From G963555815 sp965249615 [NCBI: bacterium] (GTDB lineage: Bacteria > UBA8248 > JACPRG01): a stretch of 64,000 nt of DNA. Made by a program: the position numbers and the translations under genes. Where the stretch lies: positions 124,001-188,000 of the forward strand of contig CBDFMI010000004.1 in the NCBI GenBank assembly GCA_965249615.1, given 5' to 3'. Shown one piece after another: positions 33,702-43,027 of the stretch; the stretch's first letter is position 1; each line of letters starts with the position of its first letter. The notes under the pieces are model-generated. The model was not told the origin of the DNA. It ran no database searches and worked only from the letters and a program-made list of their open reading frames with translations.

Positions 33702-35225
33702 ATGTATCAGCCTTCTTTTGAAGAATTCAAGGTCTTGGCTGGCCAGGGCAATCTAATCCCGGTCTACCGGGAGATCCTGGCTGATCTGGAGACACCGGTC
33801 TCGGCCTTCCTGAAGGTGGGGGGCGGGGATTACGCCTTTCTCCTCGAGAGCGTGGAGGGGGGCGAGAAATGGGCCCGCTACTGCTTCCTGGGGGCAGAGC
33901 CTTCTCTTGTGTTTCGAAGCAAGGGAAGACACATCACGATCGAGGGTGAAGGGAAACGAGAGGAGAGGGAAGGGGACCCCCTGGAGGTTTTGAAGGAGAT
34001 CCTTGGGGCCTACCGGCCTGTCCAGGTGGAGGGCCTCCCTCGCTTTTACGGCGGGGCCGTCGGCTACATGGGCTACGACATGGTCCGTTTCTTTGAACGC
34101 CTGCCCGAGCGGACGGAGGATGACCTCAGCCTTCCTGACTCCGTCTTCCTTCTGACCGACACCTTGCTCATCTTCGACCACGTGTCGCAGAAGATTAAAG
34201 TGGTCGCCAATGTAAAGCTGGAAGGGGTGGATGCGGAGGTCGCCTACAGAGAGGCCATCGCCAAGATTGAGGCCCTGGTCGAAAAGCTTCAAGGGGAAGT
34301 GCCCGCTCCCGCGTCGACGGGGGACCACGCTGGGGCAGAGTCCTCTGCCTTGACCGTGGGCTCGAACTTCACTGACAAGGAGTTTGAGAAGGCCGTCACC
34401 CAGGTCAAAGAATTTATCCGGACGGGTGAGGTTATCCAGGTGGTCCTCGCTCAACGCCTCGAGGTCCCCCTCGCGTCCTCTCCCTTTGACGTCTACCGAG
34501 CCCTTCGGATCATCAACCCCTCGCCCTACATGTTTTACCTGAAGCTTAAGGACCTCGAGCTGGTGGGTTCATCCCCGGAAGTGCTGGTCCGCCTCGAGGG
34601 TGATCGGATCGAGGTCCGGCCCATCGCCGGGACGCGCCCTCGGGGGGCGACGGAAGAGGAGGACCAGGCCCTCGCCGAGGAACTCCTGCGCGACGAAAAG
34701 GAGCGAGCCGAGCACATCATGCTTGTCGACCTTGGGCGGAACGACATCGGCAGGGTGGCTCGAAAGGGGACCGTAGAGGTCAATGAGCTCATGATCATCG
34801 AGCGCTATTCCCACGTCATGCACATTGTGAGCAACGTCCGTGGGCAGATTGAGGACGGGATGGATGCCTTTGACTTGATGCGGGCGTGCTTTCCGGCCGG
34901 GACGGTCTCGGGAGCCCCCAAGGTGCGGGCCATGGAGATCATCGAGGAATTGGAGCCTACGCGTCGGGGGCCCTATGCCGGGGCCGTCGGCTATTTTGGC
35001 TACTCCGGCAACATGGATACTTGCATTGCGATCCGCACCCTTGTCCTGACGGGCGGTCGGGCCTATCTCGGGGTGGGGGCCGGGGTGGTGGCCGACTCTG
35101 TGCCGGAGCGGGAGTACCAGGAAACGCTGAACAAGGCCCGGGCCCTCCTTCGAGCCATGGAGTTTGCCCAGGTGAATTTGAATAGAAAAGCAGGCGAGAA
35201 CGTGAAAAAGAGTGAGATGCCATGA
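33702..35225 (+). CDS. trpE: Anthranilate synthase component I
   Basis: TrpE makes anthranilate from chorismate using ammonia supplied by TrpG. The 507-residue product has the N-terminal FLLESVEGGEKWARY (tryptophan feedback site, with LLES) and the chorismate-binding core: GEVIQVVLAQR, SPEVLVRLEGDRIEVRPIAGTRPRG, LVDLGRNDIGRVA and FPAGTVSGAPKVRAMEIIEELE. It is controlled by the upstream attenuator and overlaps trpG by four bases (ATGA), so the two subunits are translationally coupled. Confidence 0.96.
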   Translation: MYQPSFEEFKVLAGQGNLIPVYREILADLETPVSAFLKVGGGDYAFLLESVEGGEKWARYCFLGAEPSLVFRSKGRHITIEGEGKREEREGDPLEVLKEILGAYRPVQVEGLPRFYGGAVGYMGYDMVRFFERLPERTEDDLSLPDSVFLLTDTLLIFDHVSQKIKVVANVKLEGVDAEVAYREAIAKIEALVEKLQGEVPAPASTGDHAGAESSALTVGSNFTDKEFEKAVTQVKEFIRTGEVIQVVLAQRLEVPLASSPFDVYRALRIINPSPYMFYLKLKDLELVGSSPEVLVRLEGDRIEVRPIAGTRPRGATEEEDQALAEELLRDEKERAEHIMLVDLGRNDIGRVARKGTVEVNELMIIERYSHVMHIVSNVRGQIEDGMDAFDLMRACFPAGTVSGAPKVRAMEIIEELEPTRRGPYAGAVGYFGYSGNMDTCIAIRTLVLTGGRAYLGVGAGVVADSVPEREYQETLNKARALLRAMEFAQVNLNRKAGENVKKSEMP

Positions 35226-35797
35226 TTCTCATGATCGACAATTACGACTCCTTCACCTACAACTTGGTCCAGTATCTGGCCGAGCTGGGGGCGCAGGTCG
35301 AGGTCCGCCGAAATGACGCCATCGGACTGGACGAGGTGGCTCAGCTGAACCCCGAGCTGATCGTGATCTCCCCCGGTCCGGGGAGGCCTGAGGGGGCGGG
35401 GGTGACGGTCGAGCTCATTCGAAGATTCGCGGGGAAGATCCCTGTTTTCGGCGTCTGCCTCGGACACCAGGCCATTGCGTTCGCCCTTGGAGGCCGGATC
35501 GTCCAGGCGAACCGCATCACGCACGGAAAGACCTCGCCCATCCATCACGACGGAGGCGGGATCTTTCAGAAACTTCCCAGCCCCTTTGAGGCGACGCGCT
35601 ACCACTCTCTCCTCGTCGAGCGGCAGAGTTTTCCGGGGGCGCTCGAGGTGTCCGCCGAGACCCAGGAGGGTGAGGTGATGGGCCTTCGGGGAAAAGGGAT
35701 GCCACTTGAGGGGGTCCAGTTCCATCCCGAGTCCATCCTCACCCGGGAGGGGAAGGCCCTCCTTCAAAATGTTCTTATGATGGCCCGAAAATCTTAA
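35222..35797 (+). CDS. trpG: Anthranilate synthase component II (glutamine amidotransferase)
   Basis: 191-residue class I amidotransferase: MILMIDNYDSFTYNLVQYL at the start, ISPGPGRPEGAG, the nucleophile block VFGVCLGHQAIAFALGG, then HGKTSPIHHDG and GVQFHPESILT (His/Glu of the triad). It provides ammonia to TrpE. It may double as PabA for folate, as in other bacteria with a single copy, but that cannot be judged here. Confidence 0.96.
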   Translation: MILMIDNYDSFTYNLVQYLAELGAQVEVRRNDAIGLDEVAQLNPELIVISPGPGRPEGAGVTVELIRRFAGKIPVFGVCLGHQAIAFALGGRIVQANRITHGKTSPIHHDGGGIFQKLPSPFEATRYHSLLVERQSFPGALEVSAETQEGEVMGLRGKGMPLEGVQFHPESILTREGKALLQNVLMMARKS

Positions 35798-35833
35798 GGG
35801 TTTCTGGCCCTGGGAGGGAAACCTTAAAGCGGA

Positions 35834-36115
35834 TTAACCCTTCATCGACCTTCTGGACGCCTTGACAGGGTTCAACTTGCTGTCCGCGGCGGTCTTGGCC
35901 TTGTCGAGGTGGGTGGCGAAGGAGCAATCCCCCAAGGCCCACCTGGATGCCGGCTCCGCATAGATGGCGCAATACTCGCCCGTTGGAAAGTTTCGGATGT
36001 AATCACAGCCGGCGCACTGCTCGACGACGGGATGACACTCCCCCTCGTCGAAGGAGCACCCCTGGCGGGTCATAAAGACGCAGTCTGTCCCTTTTCGAAC
36101 GGTGATACATTCCAT
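35834..36115 (-). CDS. Small cysteine-rich protein, PxxKW-like family
   Basis: 93 residues with eight cysteines in the first 64 (3, 12, 20, 27, 34, 37, 49, 64), spaced like a metal or iron-sulfur site (CAGC at 34-37), followed by PTGEYC, PASRW (55-59, the PxxKW-type motif) and GDCSFATH. The C-terminal 20 residues are basic. It lies on the opposite strand between trpG and the DUF4330 gene, with its own promoter at 36247-36274. Function unknown. Confidence 0.75.
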   Translation of the reverse strand: MECITVRKGTDCVFMTRQGCSFDEGECHPVVEQCAGCDYIRNFPTGEYCAIYAEPASRWALGDCSFATHLDKAKTAADSKLNPVKASRRSMKG

Positions 36116-36539
36116 CGGTTTTCAGCTCCTCTTGCGACGTTTCTTCGGACGGGGACTGCCCGAAGGCGAAAAAGATCGCCGGCAAAGGCCCTCAGCGAGA
36201 CGCTCTCAACGGGTGGAACTTTCCCCACACGGTCAAGATTCACGAAAATATACAATGTTTCTTTCAACCGTCAAGGGGGAAAAGAGGCGATTTCAGGCTG
36301 CTTGCCGTGGGAGGCCGTCCAGCGGGCCCCCTTCAGGGGATTGTCCTCAGGGTGTGTGATGTGCTATTCAGATTTCTGTGGGGGGCTCAAAGGCCTTGAA
36401 AATCCTTGGCTCTGCTGGAAATGGGAGGGTCCCCTCCCGGGCTTTTAGGGGTGAGCCGTATGGAATGGGTTTCAATGAACCTTTCTGAGAAACCATGAGA
36501 AGGGACATGTATCGTAACCCGACGGGCAGGCGCTGAGCG
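36116..36539. other. Intergenic region between the Cys-rich gene and the DUF4330 gene
   Basis: 424 bp without a credible gene. It holds the minus-strand promoter of the Cys-rich gene and a short perfect hairpin, GGGAGG/CCTCCC (36423-36438, loop of 4), on the plus strand before the DUF4330 gene. Nothing else recognisable. Confidence 0.5.
36247..36274 (-). promoter_or_regulatory. Promoter of the Cys-rich small gene
   Basis: Minus-strand TTGACG (36269-36274), 16-bp spacer, TATATT (36247-36252), each five of six from consensus, about 130 bp upstream of the start codon. Confidence 0.6.
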
Positions 36540-37481
36540 ATGAAGGTTTTGGACAAGCGGGGGAGAATCGCGGGTCTCATCAACGTCTTTGATCTCGTGA
36601 TCCTTCTGGCCGTCGCCTTTCTTGCTTTTTACTACTGGGTAGAGGTGCCGAGGCTTCTCAATCCTCCGGCCAGAGGCCTCGCGGCCCCCCCTGCACGCTC
36701 GGATGATGAGCAGCTTGGGGTGCTGCTGAGGAAACAGCCGGGGATTTTGGAAGACATCATGTTCCTCTTTCAAGATGTAGACCCCGAGGTGGCCTCCCTT
36801 ATCCAGTCGGGAGACCGGGACACCGTCCATCCTCAAACGCAAGTGGAGATTACGGAGATATTGGGCATTGAGCCGATGCGGGTCGCTATTAATTTGGGGA
36901 AGAGACAGACGTTGGCCAAGGTCCCCGGAGAGAAGCTCCTGGTCCAGGCGAAGGTGAAGATTGACGGAGTCATGCGGGGGGAGGACTTTTTTTATAAGGA
37001 TCAGCCTCTTCTTCATGGCCAGTTCTATAGCTTTGTCACGGATAAATATTCCCTCATTGGGGAACTCCTCCGTCTCGATGACACCTTCCTTCAGGGCAGG
37101 CTACCCATTAAACGGCAGATCGTGGTAACGGGGGTGTTTGAGAATCTCGCCGAAAATTTCGCCGCTCTCATTCAGCCGGGTGATAAAGCGGTCTTGACAA
37201 ACCGAGGAGGTCAACCCCGAGGCGAGACGACCTTGGTCATTAGAGAAGTCATGCAAGCGGAGGACGTGTCCGCTGACGCAGGACCTAGATACAGAGTTCG
37301 GGTCGCCCTGGAATGCCTTTGCCAATTCGACGACCGCGGCTATTCCTTCAGCGAACAGTACGTCCGTGTGGGGGGGGCCTTCAATTTCATCACCGAGCTT
37401 TATACTTTCGCCATGCGGGTTCAGCAGATTGAAGTCTTGGGTATTCCGGGTAGAGATTCCCTCTCGTCGCCCGAGCCATAG
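36540..37481 (+). CDS. DUF4330 domain membrane protein
   Basis: 313 residues: LDKRGRIAGLINVFDLVILLAVAFLAFYYW at the N-terminus is a DUF4330-type short cytoplasmic lead and single membrane helix (about 14-32). The rest is an extracytoplasmic region of about 260 residues without recognised catalytic motifs, apparently beta-rich, with two similar segments of about 100 residues (roughly 90-185 and 190-300) that may be an internal duplication. It is inserted between trpG and trpD. The role is unknown. Confidence 0.75.
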   Translation: MKVLDKRGRIAGLINVFDLVILLAVAFLAFYYWVEVPRLLNPPARGLAAPPARSDDEQLGVLLRKQPGILEDIMFLFQDVDPEVASLIQSGDRDTVHPQTQVEITEILGIEPMRVAINLGKRQTLAKVPGEKLLVQAKVKIDGVMRGEDFFYKDQPLLHGQFYSFVTDKYSLIGELLRLDDTFLQGRLPIKRQIVVTGVFENLAENFAALIQPGDKAVLTNRGGQPRGETTLVIREVMQAEDVSADAGPRYRVRVALECLCQFDDRGYSFSEQYVRVGGAFNFITELYTFAMRVQQIEVLGIPGRDSLSSPEP

Positions 37482-37535
37482 AGGGGCTATCCTGCAGATC
37501 CCGATGTCTTTGGTCGTCCATTTTCCGAAGGGCTC

Positions 37536-38564
37536 ATGATCAAGGAAGCCATCAGCCGCGTGGTCGAACGGCAGAACCTCTCTGCTGAAGAGGCCGAGAC
37601 CGTGATGAATGAGATCATGGGGGGCGAGTGCACCCCGGCCCAGGTCGCGGCCTATGTGACGGCTTTGCGGATGAAGGGGGAGACCATTGAGGAGATCACC
37701 GGAAGCGCCCGGGCCATGCGGGCGAAGGCCACCCCCATTCGCTCCCGTCACCGGCTGCTGGTAGACACAGCGGGCACAGGGGGAGATGGCTCTCGGACCT
37801 TCAACATCTCAACCACGGCAGCCTTGGTGGCAGCGGGGGCCGGGATCCCGGTGGCCAAACACGGAGGACGGGGGGTTTCCAGCGGGTTCGGGAGCGCGGA
37901 CCTGATGGTGGCCCTGGGCATCGACATTGAGGCCTCCCCGGAACAGGTGAGCGCCTGTCTCGACGAGGTGGGGATCGCCTTCCTCTTTGCTCCCCTCCTC
38001 CATGGGGCCATGAAGTACGCCGTCGGCCCCCGGCGAGAGATGGGGATCCGGACCGTTTTTAATATCATGGGGCCCATTACGAACCCCGCGGGCGCCCATT
38101 GCCAGGTCATCGGCGTCTACGATGGAGCGCTGACGGAGACCTTGGCCCGCGTCCTGGCCAACCTCGGATCTCGGCGTGCCTTCGTTGTCCACGGTTCAGA
38201 CGGCCTGGACGAAGTCACTCTGAGCGGCCCCACGCGAGTTTCGGAGCTTCGAGAGGGGGAGGTTCGGACCTACGACCTCACACCCGAGGATTTCGGGCTG
38301 AAGGGGGGATCCATCGAGGCGTGCCGGGTGACGTCCCAGGAGGACAACGTCCAGATGACCCTCATGGTCCTCAACGGCCGCACGGGCCCTCCCAGAGACA
38401 TCGTCCTCATGAACGCCGCGGTCGCCATCTACGTGGGCGAGGGGGAGGAAAGCTTGCCGAAGGCCCTCTTGGCCGCCAAGAAGTCCATCGACTCTGGAGG
38501 CGCCCTGGGAAAGCTCCAAGCCATCCGGGAGTTCTCCAAGCGGTCCGTCTCCTCTCGGGAATAG
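37536..38564 (+). CDS. trpD: Anthranilate phosphoribosyltransferase
   Basis: TrpD joins anthranilate to PRPP. The 342-residue product has LVDTAGTGGDGSRTFNISTTAALVAAGAGIPVAKHGGRGVSSGFGSAD (the GTGGD PRPP loop, then KHG(N/G)R), FLFAPLLHGAMKYAVGPRREMGIRTVFNIMGPITNPA, and VVHGSDGLDE. GRGVSSG replaces the common NRSVSS, a minor variation. It is followed five bases later by the trpC start. Confidence 0.95.
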   Translation: MIKEAISRVVERQNLSAEEAETVMNEIMGGECTPAQVAAYVTALRMKGETIEEITGSARAMRAKATPIRSRHRLLVDTAGTGGDGSRTFNISTTAALVAAGAGIPVAKHGGRGVSSGFGSADLMVALGIDIEASPEQVSACLDEVGIAFLFAPLLHGAMKYAVGPRREMGIRTVFNIMGPITNPAGAHCQVIGVYDGALTETLARVLANLGSRRAFVVHGSDGLDEVTLSGPTRVSELREGEVRTYDLTPEDFGLKGGSIEACRVTSQEDNVQMTLMVLNGRTGPPRDIVLMNAAVAIYVGEGEESLPKALLAAKKSIDSGGALGKLQAIREFSKRSVSSRE

Positions 38565-38568
38565 GTCC

Positions 38569-39369
38569 GTGGGAACACCCAAAACGGGCGGTATCCTGGG
38601 GGAGATCCTGGAGAGTGTGCGGGGGGCGCTTCAGATTGAGAGATCCGAGGTCCCTCTCGATGAGCTTCGCTCTCTCGCTCGGGACGCCTCACCCCCCAGG
38701 GATTTTCAGGCTGCGCTCACCAGCGGAGAACCTCCTCGCATTATCGCTGAGGCCAAGGGGGCCTCGCCGTCGGCCGGCACTCTGGCAAAGGCCTATGAAC
38801 CCGTTTCCTTGGCCCGAGCCTATCAAGAAGGTGGGGCCGCCGCCCTCTCGATCCTGACGGAGCCCAGATATTTTCGCGGGGCCCTCGGCCATCTCTCCGC
38901 CGCCCAGGAGGCCACTGGTCTTCCCGTCCTCAGAAAAGATTTTCTGGTCGACCCCTATCAGCTTTACCAGGCCCGGGCCGCTGGGGCCGACGCCGTTCTC
39001 CTGATTGTCCGCTGCCTCGAAGATGGACCCCTGCAGGAGTTTTTGGGGCTGGCAGAGGATCTGGAGATGTCCGCCCTGGTCGAGGCCTACGATGAGGGTG
39101 AAGTGGACCGGGCGGTCGCGGCGGGGGCCCGCATCATCGGCATCAATCAGCGGGATCTGAAAACCTTTGAGACGGACTCGATCTCCGCGCTAAAACTTTC
39201 GGCGCGCCTTCCTCCTTCCTGTATCGGTGTGGCCGAGAGCGGGATCAAGACGCGGGACGATATCAAGAAGTTCATGGCCGGCGGGTTCGAGAGTTTTCTT
39301 GTGGGGGAGACCCTGATCCGGTCAAGAGACCCGGCCCAGAAGATCCGCGAACTTCGTGGGGCGGGCTAA
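38569..39369 (+). CDS. trpC: Indole-3-glycerol phosphate synthase
   Basis: 266-residue TIM barrel that cyclises CdRP to indole-3-glycerol phosphate. IIAEAKGASPSAGTL (the K-x-x-S-P-S motif, here KGASPS), LSILTEPRYFRGALGHL, VLRKDFLVDPYQLYQARAAGADAVLLI, GINQRDLKTFETD and VAESGIKTRDD mark the active site. GTG start. trpB, trpA and trpF are not in the window, so the pathway is split. Confidence 0.95.
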   Translation: MGTPKTGGILGEILESVRGALQIERSEVPLDELRSLARDASPPRDFQAALTSGEPPRIIAEAKGASPSAGTLAKAYEPVSLARAYQEGGAAALSILTEPRYFRGALGHLSAAQEATGLPVLRKDFLVDPYQLYQARAAGADAVLLIVRCLEDGPLQEFLGLAEDLEMSALVEAYDEGEVDRAVAAGARIIGINQRDLKTFETDSISALKLSARLPPSCIGVAESGIKTRDDIKKFMAGGFESFLVGETLIRSRDPAQKIRELRGAG

Positions 39370-39524
39370 ATGCTTAGAGATCAGGGCTTCCGCGGGGGAC
39401 CGGAGCCCTTGTGCCGAGCAGGTTTGACTCGACACGACAGCAGGAGAGGAATAATCTATAAAGGAGAAAGTTGATTGAAAAGAGAGCAAAGGTGTCGGAG
39501 AGGCGAGGTTTGGAGGAGAGGCTG

Positions 39525-40088
39525 ATGACACGGAGAATTTTTGCCCTAATTGGGTTCCTTCTCATCTTGACGGGTGTGGCTTCGGCCCAGACCCACAAGA
39601 CCTATAGTCCGCAAATTCAAGCACGGGCCACGCAGCCAGGAGCGCCCTCTATCGTCACTTTTCACGCGCCCGAGCGAGTCATCCCCAGCCATGACTTACC
39701 GGTCTATGTGGCGGCGAAGGCGGGAGACAGTGACGTCAAGGACCTCGTGTGGAATTTTTACTGCTGTGGTTCCCAGTACGAAAGTGGGGCCTACCATGTC
39801 AAGGAAGGGGAAGGGGAGAATCTGGACGGAAAGTTTTTCATTAATACGCTCTCTGTCCTCAACCAGGGCAATCCCTTCCGCGCCTCATGGTTAGTCCTTC
39901 ATCTGAGCGTTTGGGCTGTGGACCAAGAGGGCAGGGCGAGCGAAAAGATGTTTTTTGATGTCACACTGGACCCCACGGCCCCGGATGCCTTTCCGCCCCC
40001 CGAGGACGGTCGCACCTATGCGAAAGATTTTGGAGATATCAAAGGGCACATCTTTTACCCCCATGGGCCGGGGGGCATTCAGCCCTAG
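39525..40088 (+). CDS. Secreted protein of unknown function
   Basis: 187 residues from ATG 39525 (GGAGAGG upstream) with a signal peptide: RR at 3-4, hydrophobic core FALIGFLLILTGVASA, cleavage near ASA|QT. The mature part is beta-rich and has a vicinal Cys pair (NFYCCGSQYESG) that could form a disulfide with nothing else, since these are the only cysteines. I do not recognise the family. It is downstream of trpC, 155 bp away. Confidence 0.7.
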   Translation: MTRRIFALIGFLLILTGVASAQTHKTYSPQIQARATQPGAPSIVTFHAPERVIPSHDLPVYVAAKAGDSDVKDLVWNFYCCGSQYESGAYHVKEGEGENLDGKFFINTLSVLNQGNPFRASWLVLHLSVWAVDQEGRASEKMFFDVTLDPTAPDAFPPPEDGRTYAKDFGDIKGHIFYPHGPGGIQP

Positions 40089-40179
40089 GGCGCGCCGCCA
40101 GTTCAGGACAACAGAGTTTTTTATTTCGGTGAACCTTTAAGACAAGGACCCTCTTCTCTTCTAGGGTAAGAAGGACGAT

Positions 40180-41130
40180 TTGAGCTACGTCTTCGGTCCT
40201 GTTCCATCGAGGCGACTCGGCCTCTCTCTGGGTGTGGACCCCCTCCCTTATAAAACCTGCAACCTGGACTGCATCTATTGTGAGCTTGGGCGGACCCAAC
40301 GCCTCACCGCCCAGCGGAAGACCTATGTCCCCGTGGACGCAGTCTTGGCCGATGTCCGGGAGGCCCTGAAGACCTGCGCCCGGGTTGACTACGTCACTGT
40401 GACGGGGTCCGGAGAGCCGACCCTTCACTCGGGCCTTGGGGCCATCCTGCGGGGGATCAAGGCCATGACGGAGATCCCCCTTGCCGTCATCACCCACAGC
40501 AGCCTTCTCCACCTCCCGGAGGTCAGGGCAGATCTTGCCGCCGCCGACCTCCTCATCCCGAGCCTGGACGCGGTCTCTCAGAAAATCTTCCGTCGTCTCA
40601 ATCACCCGCACAGTTCTGTTTCCCCCGAACGGATGGTGGAGGGGCTCGTTGCGCTTCGGCAGGAATACTCGGGACCCATCTGGTTGGAGATTCTCATCGT
40701 CAAGGATTTGAACGACGGGCCCGAGGAGGTGGGGCGCCTGCGTGAGGCCGTGAGGCGCATCCGGCCCGATCGCGTGCAGCTCAATACAGTGGCCCGCCCG
40801 CCCGCCTACCCTTTTGCCGAGCCCCTTAGCCGGGAGACCCTGGAGGCCCTGAGGGAGTCCTTTGGAGAGGGGGCGGAAGTGATTGCCGAGTTTCCCTCCC
40901 AGGTCCAGCCAGAGGCCCCTTCGGACCCTGAAAGGGCCATTCGGACCTATCTGGAACGACGGCCCGCCACCCTCTTTGACCTCATCTCGGCCCTGGGCCT
41001 AAAGGCCGAGACCGCTGAGGGGCATCTGAGGGCCCTTGTGGAGGAGGGTGAGGTAGAGCAGATGGGGGCGGCCGATTCTACGTTTTATTCCACCTACTAC
41101 CGGTTCCGCCGCCAGAAGGTTCAGACGTAA
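40180..41130 (+). CDS. Radical SAM protein (COG0731-like) with winged-helix tail
   Basis: 316 residues. CNLDCIYC supplies the [4Fe-4S] ligands (Cys27, 31, 34) after the conserved GPVPSRRLGLSLGVDPLPYKT opening. VTVTGSGEPTLH is the GGE-like SAM motif. The last 60 residues (RPATLFDLISALGLKAETAEGHLRALVEEGEV) look like a winged-helix. The substrate is unknown; relatives are annotated near tRNA-wybutosine or Fe-S proteins. TTG start after AGAAGGA. Confidence 0.85.
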   Translation: MSYVFGPVPSRRLGLSLGVDPLPYKTCNLDCIYCELGRTQRLTAQRKTYVPVDAVLADVREALKTCARVDYVTVTGSGEPTLHSGLGAILRGIKAMTEIPLAVITHSSLLHLPEVRADLAAADLLIPSLDAVSQKIFRRLNHPHSSVSPERMVEGLVALRQEYSGPIWLEILIVKDLNDGPEEVGRLREAVRRIRPDRVQLNTVARPPAYPFAEPLSRETLEALRESFGEGAEVIAEFPSQVQPEAPSDPERAIRTYLERRPATLFDLISALGLKAETAEGHLRALVEEGEVEQMGAADSTFYSTYYRFRRQKVQT

Positions 41131-41178
41131 GAGACGCCCTTACCCCGAAAATCTATTTTCGCCCAACCACCACCCGTT

Positions 41179-42309
41179 TCAGCCCTCCTGATAGGGGTGG
41201 ACCCTGCCCTCAAAATTCCTAAAAACCGTCCGGGGACCTTTTTGATCTTGTCGGTATTCGGGTAGGAGAGGGATCTTGCCGCCTCCCTTGGTCAGGTCCA
41301 CGACGAAGCTGGGCACCGCATAGCCCGAAGTGTGGCCAATTAGATTCTCCATGAGGGACAGTCCTGTGGAGAGGGGGGTTCGAAAATGGGCCGTCTCCTC
41401 CACCTGGTCACACTGAAAGAGGTAGTAGGGCCGGACTCGGATCTGAAGGAGTTTCTGCATGAGGGCCGTCATGGTCTTGGGGTCATCGTTGATGCCGGCC
41501 AGGAGGACGGTTTGGCTCCCGAGGGGGAAACCGCAGTCGGCCAGGCGCCGGCACGCCTTTTCCACCTCCGGCGTGACCTCCTTGGGGTGGATGAAGTGAA
41601 GGCTGAGGTAGAGGGGTTGAAACTTTCGAAGCCCCCGAAGGAGCTTTGGTGTCATTCGCTGGGGGAGGGTGATGGGGACGCGGGTTCCGATCCGCAGGAT
41701 CTCCACGTGGCGGATGGCCCGAAGGCGCGAAACGAGCCCGATGAGCCGCTCGTCGCTCAGGGTGAGGGGGTCTCCCCCGGAGATGAGGACATCCCGGACC
41801 TCGGGTTTGCCCTCGAGGTAGGCGATCCCCTCCTCCCACTGGGCGTTCGTCACGGTGTGCTTTGAGTCCCCGACAAGGCGGCGGCGGTTGCAGTACCGAC
41901 AGTACATGGAGCACACGTTGGAGGCCAGGAAGAGGGCCCGGTCAGGATAGCGGTGGATGACGGCCGGGACCGGGGAGTGGGCCTCCTCATCCAGCGGGTC
42001 GGGAGAGCTGATCACCGCCGGGTAGGATTCCTCGATCCGGGGCATGGCCTGGCGCCGAAGAGGACAGTTCGGGTCCTCGGGGTCCATGAGGCTGGCGAAG
42101 TAAGGGGTAATGCCGAAGGCGAAATTTTTAGCGGCATATCGGGCGCCCTTCTCTTCTTCAAGCGACAGTCGAAAGTACCGCTTCAGGTCTTCCAAGCAGA
42201 TGAGTCGATGGGACATCTGCCAGCGCCAATCGTCCCACTGGCGACGGGTTGCCCCAAAGCGCCGCCAGGGACGCCCGACCGAAACCCATCGGGGATTTGT
42301 CTTGTCCAT
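41179..42309 (-). CDS. kamA: Lysine 2,3-aminomutase family radical SAM/PLP enzyme
   Basis: 376 residues. Radical SAM motif SMYCRYCNRRR with a preceding Cys (CSMYCRYC), GGDPLTLSDE, RIGTRVPITLPQRMT, and YLFQCDQVEETAHFRTPLSTGL followed by GHTSGYAVPSFVVDLTKGGGKIPLLP. The Asp after Cys in FQCDQ and the Asp of VVDLT occupy the lysine-binding positions known in clostridial enzymes, so lysine to beta-lysine isomerisation is likely, for beta-lysine solutes or lysine catabolism. ATG follows AGGAGG. Downstream of the metallo-hydrolase gene, same strand. Confidence 0.88.
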   Translation of the reverse strand: MDKTNPRWVSVGRPWRRFGATRRQWDDWRWQMSHRLICLEDLKRYFRLSLEEEKGARYAAKNFAFGITPYFASLMDPEDPNCPLRRQAMPRIEESYPAVISSPDPLDEEAHSPVPAVIHRYPDRALFLASNVCSMYCRYCNRRRLVGDSKHTVTNAQWEEGIAYLEGKPEVRDVLISGGDPLTLSDERLIGLVSRLRAIRHVEILRIGTRVPITLPQRMTPKLLRGLRKFQPLYLSLHFIHPKEVTPEVEKACRRLADCGFPLGSQTVLLAGINDDPKTMTALMQKLLQIRVRPYYLFQCDQVEETAHFRTPLSTGLSLMENLIGHTSGYAVPSFVVDLTKGGGKIPLLPEYRQDQKGPRTVFRNFEGRVHPYQEG

Positions 42310-42379
42310 TGTGTCCTCCTTGAGGTTCCGGGTTTTCTCCCGTTAAAAGAATATCGAGCTCCGCTCCCTTTGGCGTCCC

Positions 42380-43027
42380 TCAGAGAAGGTTTCCTTCTCC
42401 CTGCAGGGCGATGAGGAAGGGGTTCGTGGCCCGCTCCTGGCGGATGCTGGTGGCCGGCCCGTGGCCGGGGTACACGAGGAGGGCATCGTCCAGGGGAAGG
42501 ATCTTCGTGCGAAGAGTTTCAGAGAGTTGGCGGGGATCCGCCCCCGGGATGTCGGTCCTTCCGACGGACCCAGCGAAGAGCACATCCCCGCCGATGAGCC
42601 GGTCCGAAAACAGATAACCCAGACTGCCGGGGCTATGGCCGGGCAGGTGGATGGCCCGAAAGGAGATCTGCCCCAGGCTGAACTCGTCCCCTTCCCGAGG
42701 GTGATGAGTCACCCGGGGAGGCTCGACACCCTCGATGCCAAAGGCGGCGGCCTGCTCGGAGAGGCCCTCTAAGAGCAAGAGGTCATCCTCGTGAAGGTAG
42801 AAGTCGACTCCCGTCTCCTGCTGGATCCTCGCCACCGCGCCCACATGGTCGAAATGGCCGTGGGTGTTCAGGATGCGGACCAAGGTCAGGCCGTGGTCCG
42901 AAAGGCGGCCCAGGATCCGCTCCGGCTCGTCCCCCGGGTCGAAGAGAATGGCCTGGCGTGTTTCTTCATCCGCCAGGAGGTGGCAGTTTTCCAGGATGGG
43001 GCCGACTGTCAGCATCTCTAGGAGCAT
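42380..43027 (-). CDS. Metallo-beta-lactamase-fold hydrolase (GloB-like)
   Basis: 215 residues. Zn motif NTHGHFDHVGAVARIQQETG (H-x-H-x-D-H), then LPGHSPGSLGYLFSDRLIGGDVLFAGSVGRTD and YPGHGPATSI, typical of hydroxyacylglutathione-hydrolase-like MBL proteins. The N-terminus LTVGPILENCHLLAD is also standard. Cytosolic. It lies 70 bp upstream of the aminomutase gene, probably in one transcript. Confidence 0.9.
   Translation of the reverse strand: MLLEMLTVGPILENCHLLADEETRQAILFDPGDEPERILGRLSDHGLTLVRILNTHGHFDHVGAVARIQQETGVDFYLHEDDLLLLEGLSEQAAAFGIEGVEPPRVTHHPREGDEFSLGQISFRAIHLPGHSPGSLGYLFSDRLIGGDVLFAGSVGRTDIPGADPRQLSETLRTKILPLDDALLVYPGHGPATSIRQERATNPFLIALQGEGNLL

Noticed and set aside
39388-39412. 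AGGGCT...GCCCT hairpin after trpC
   Set aside because: The stem has a bulge and no T-run; it could be a weak or Rho-linked end but is not supported as an intrinsic terminator.
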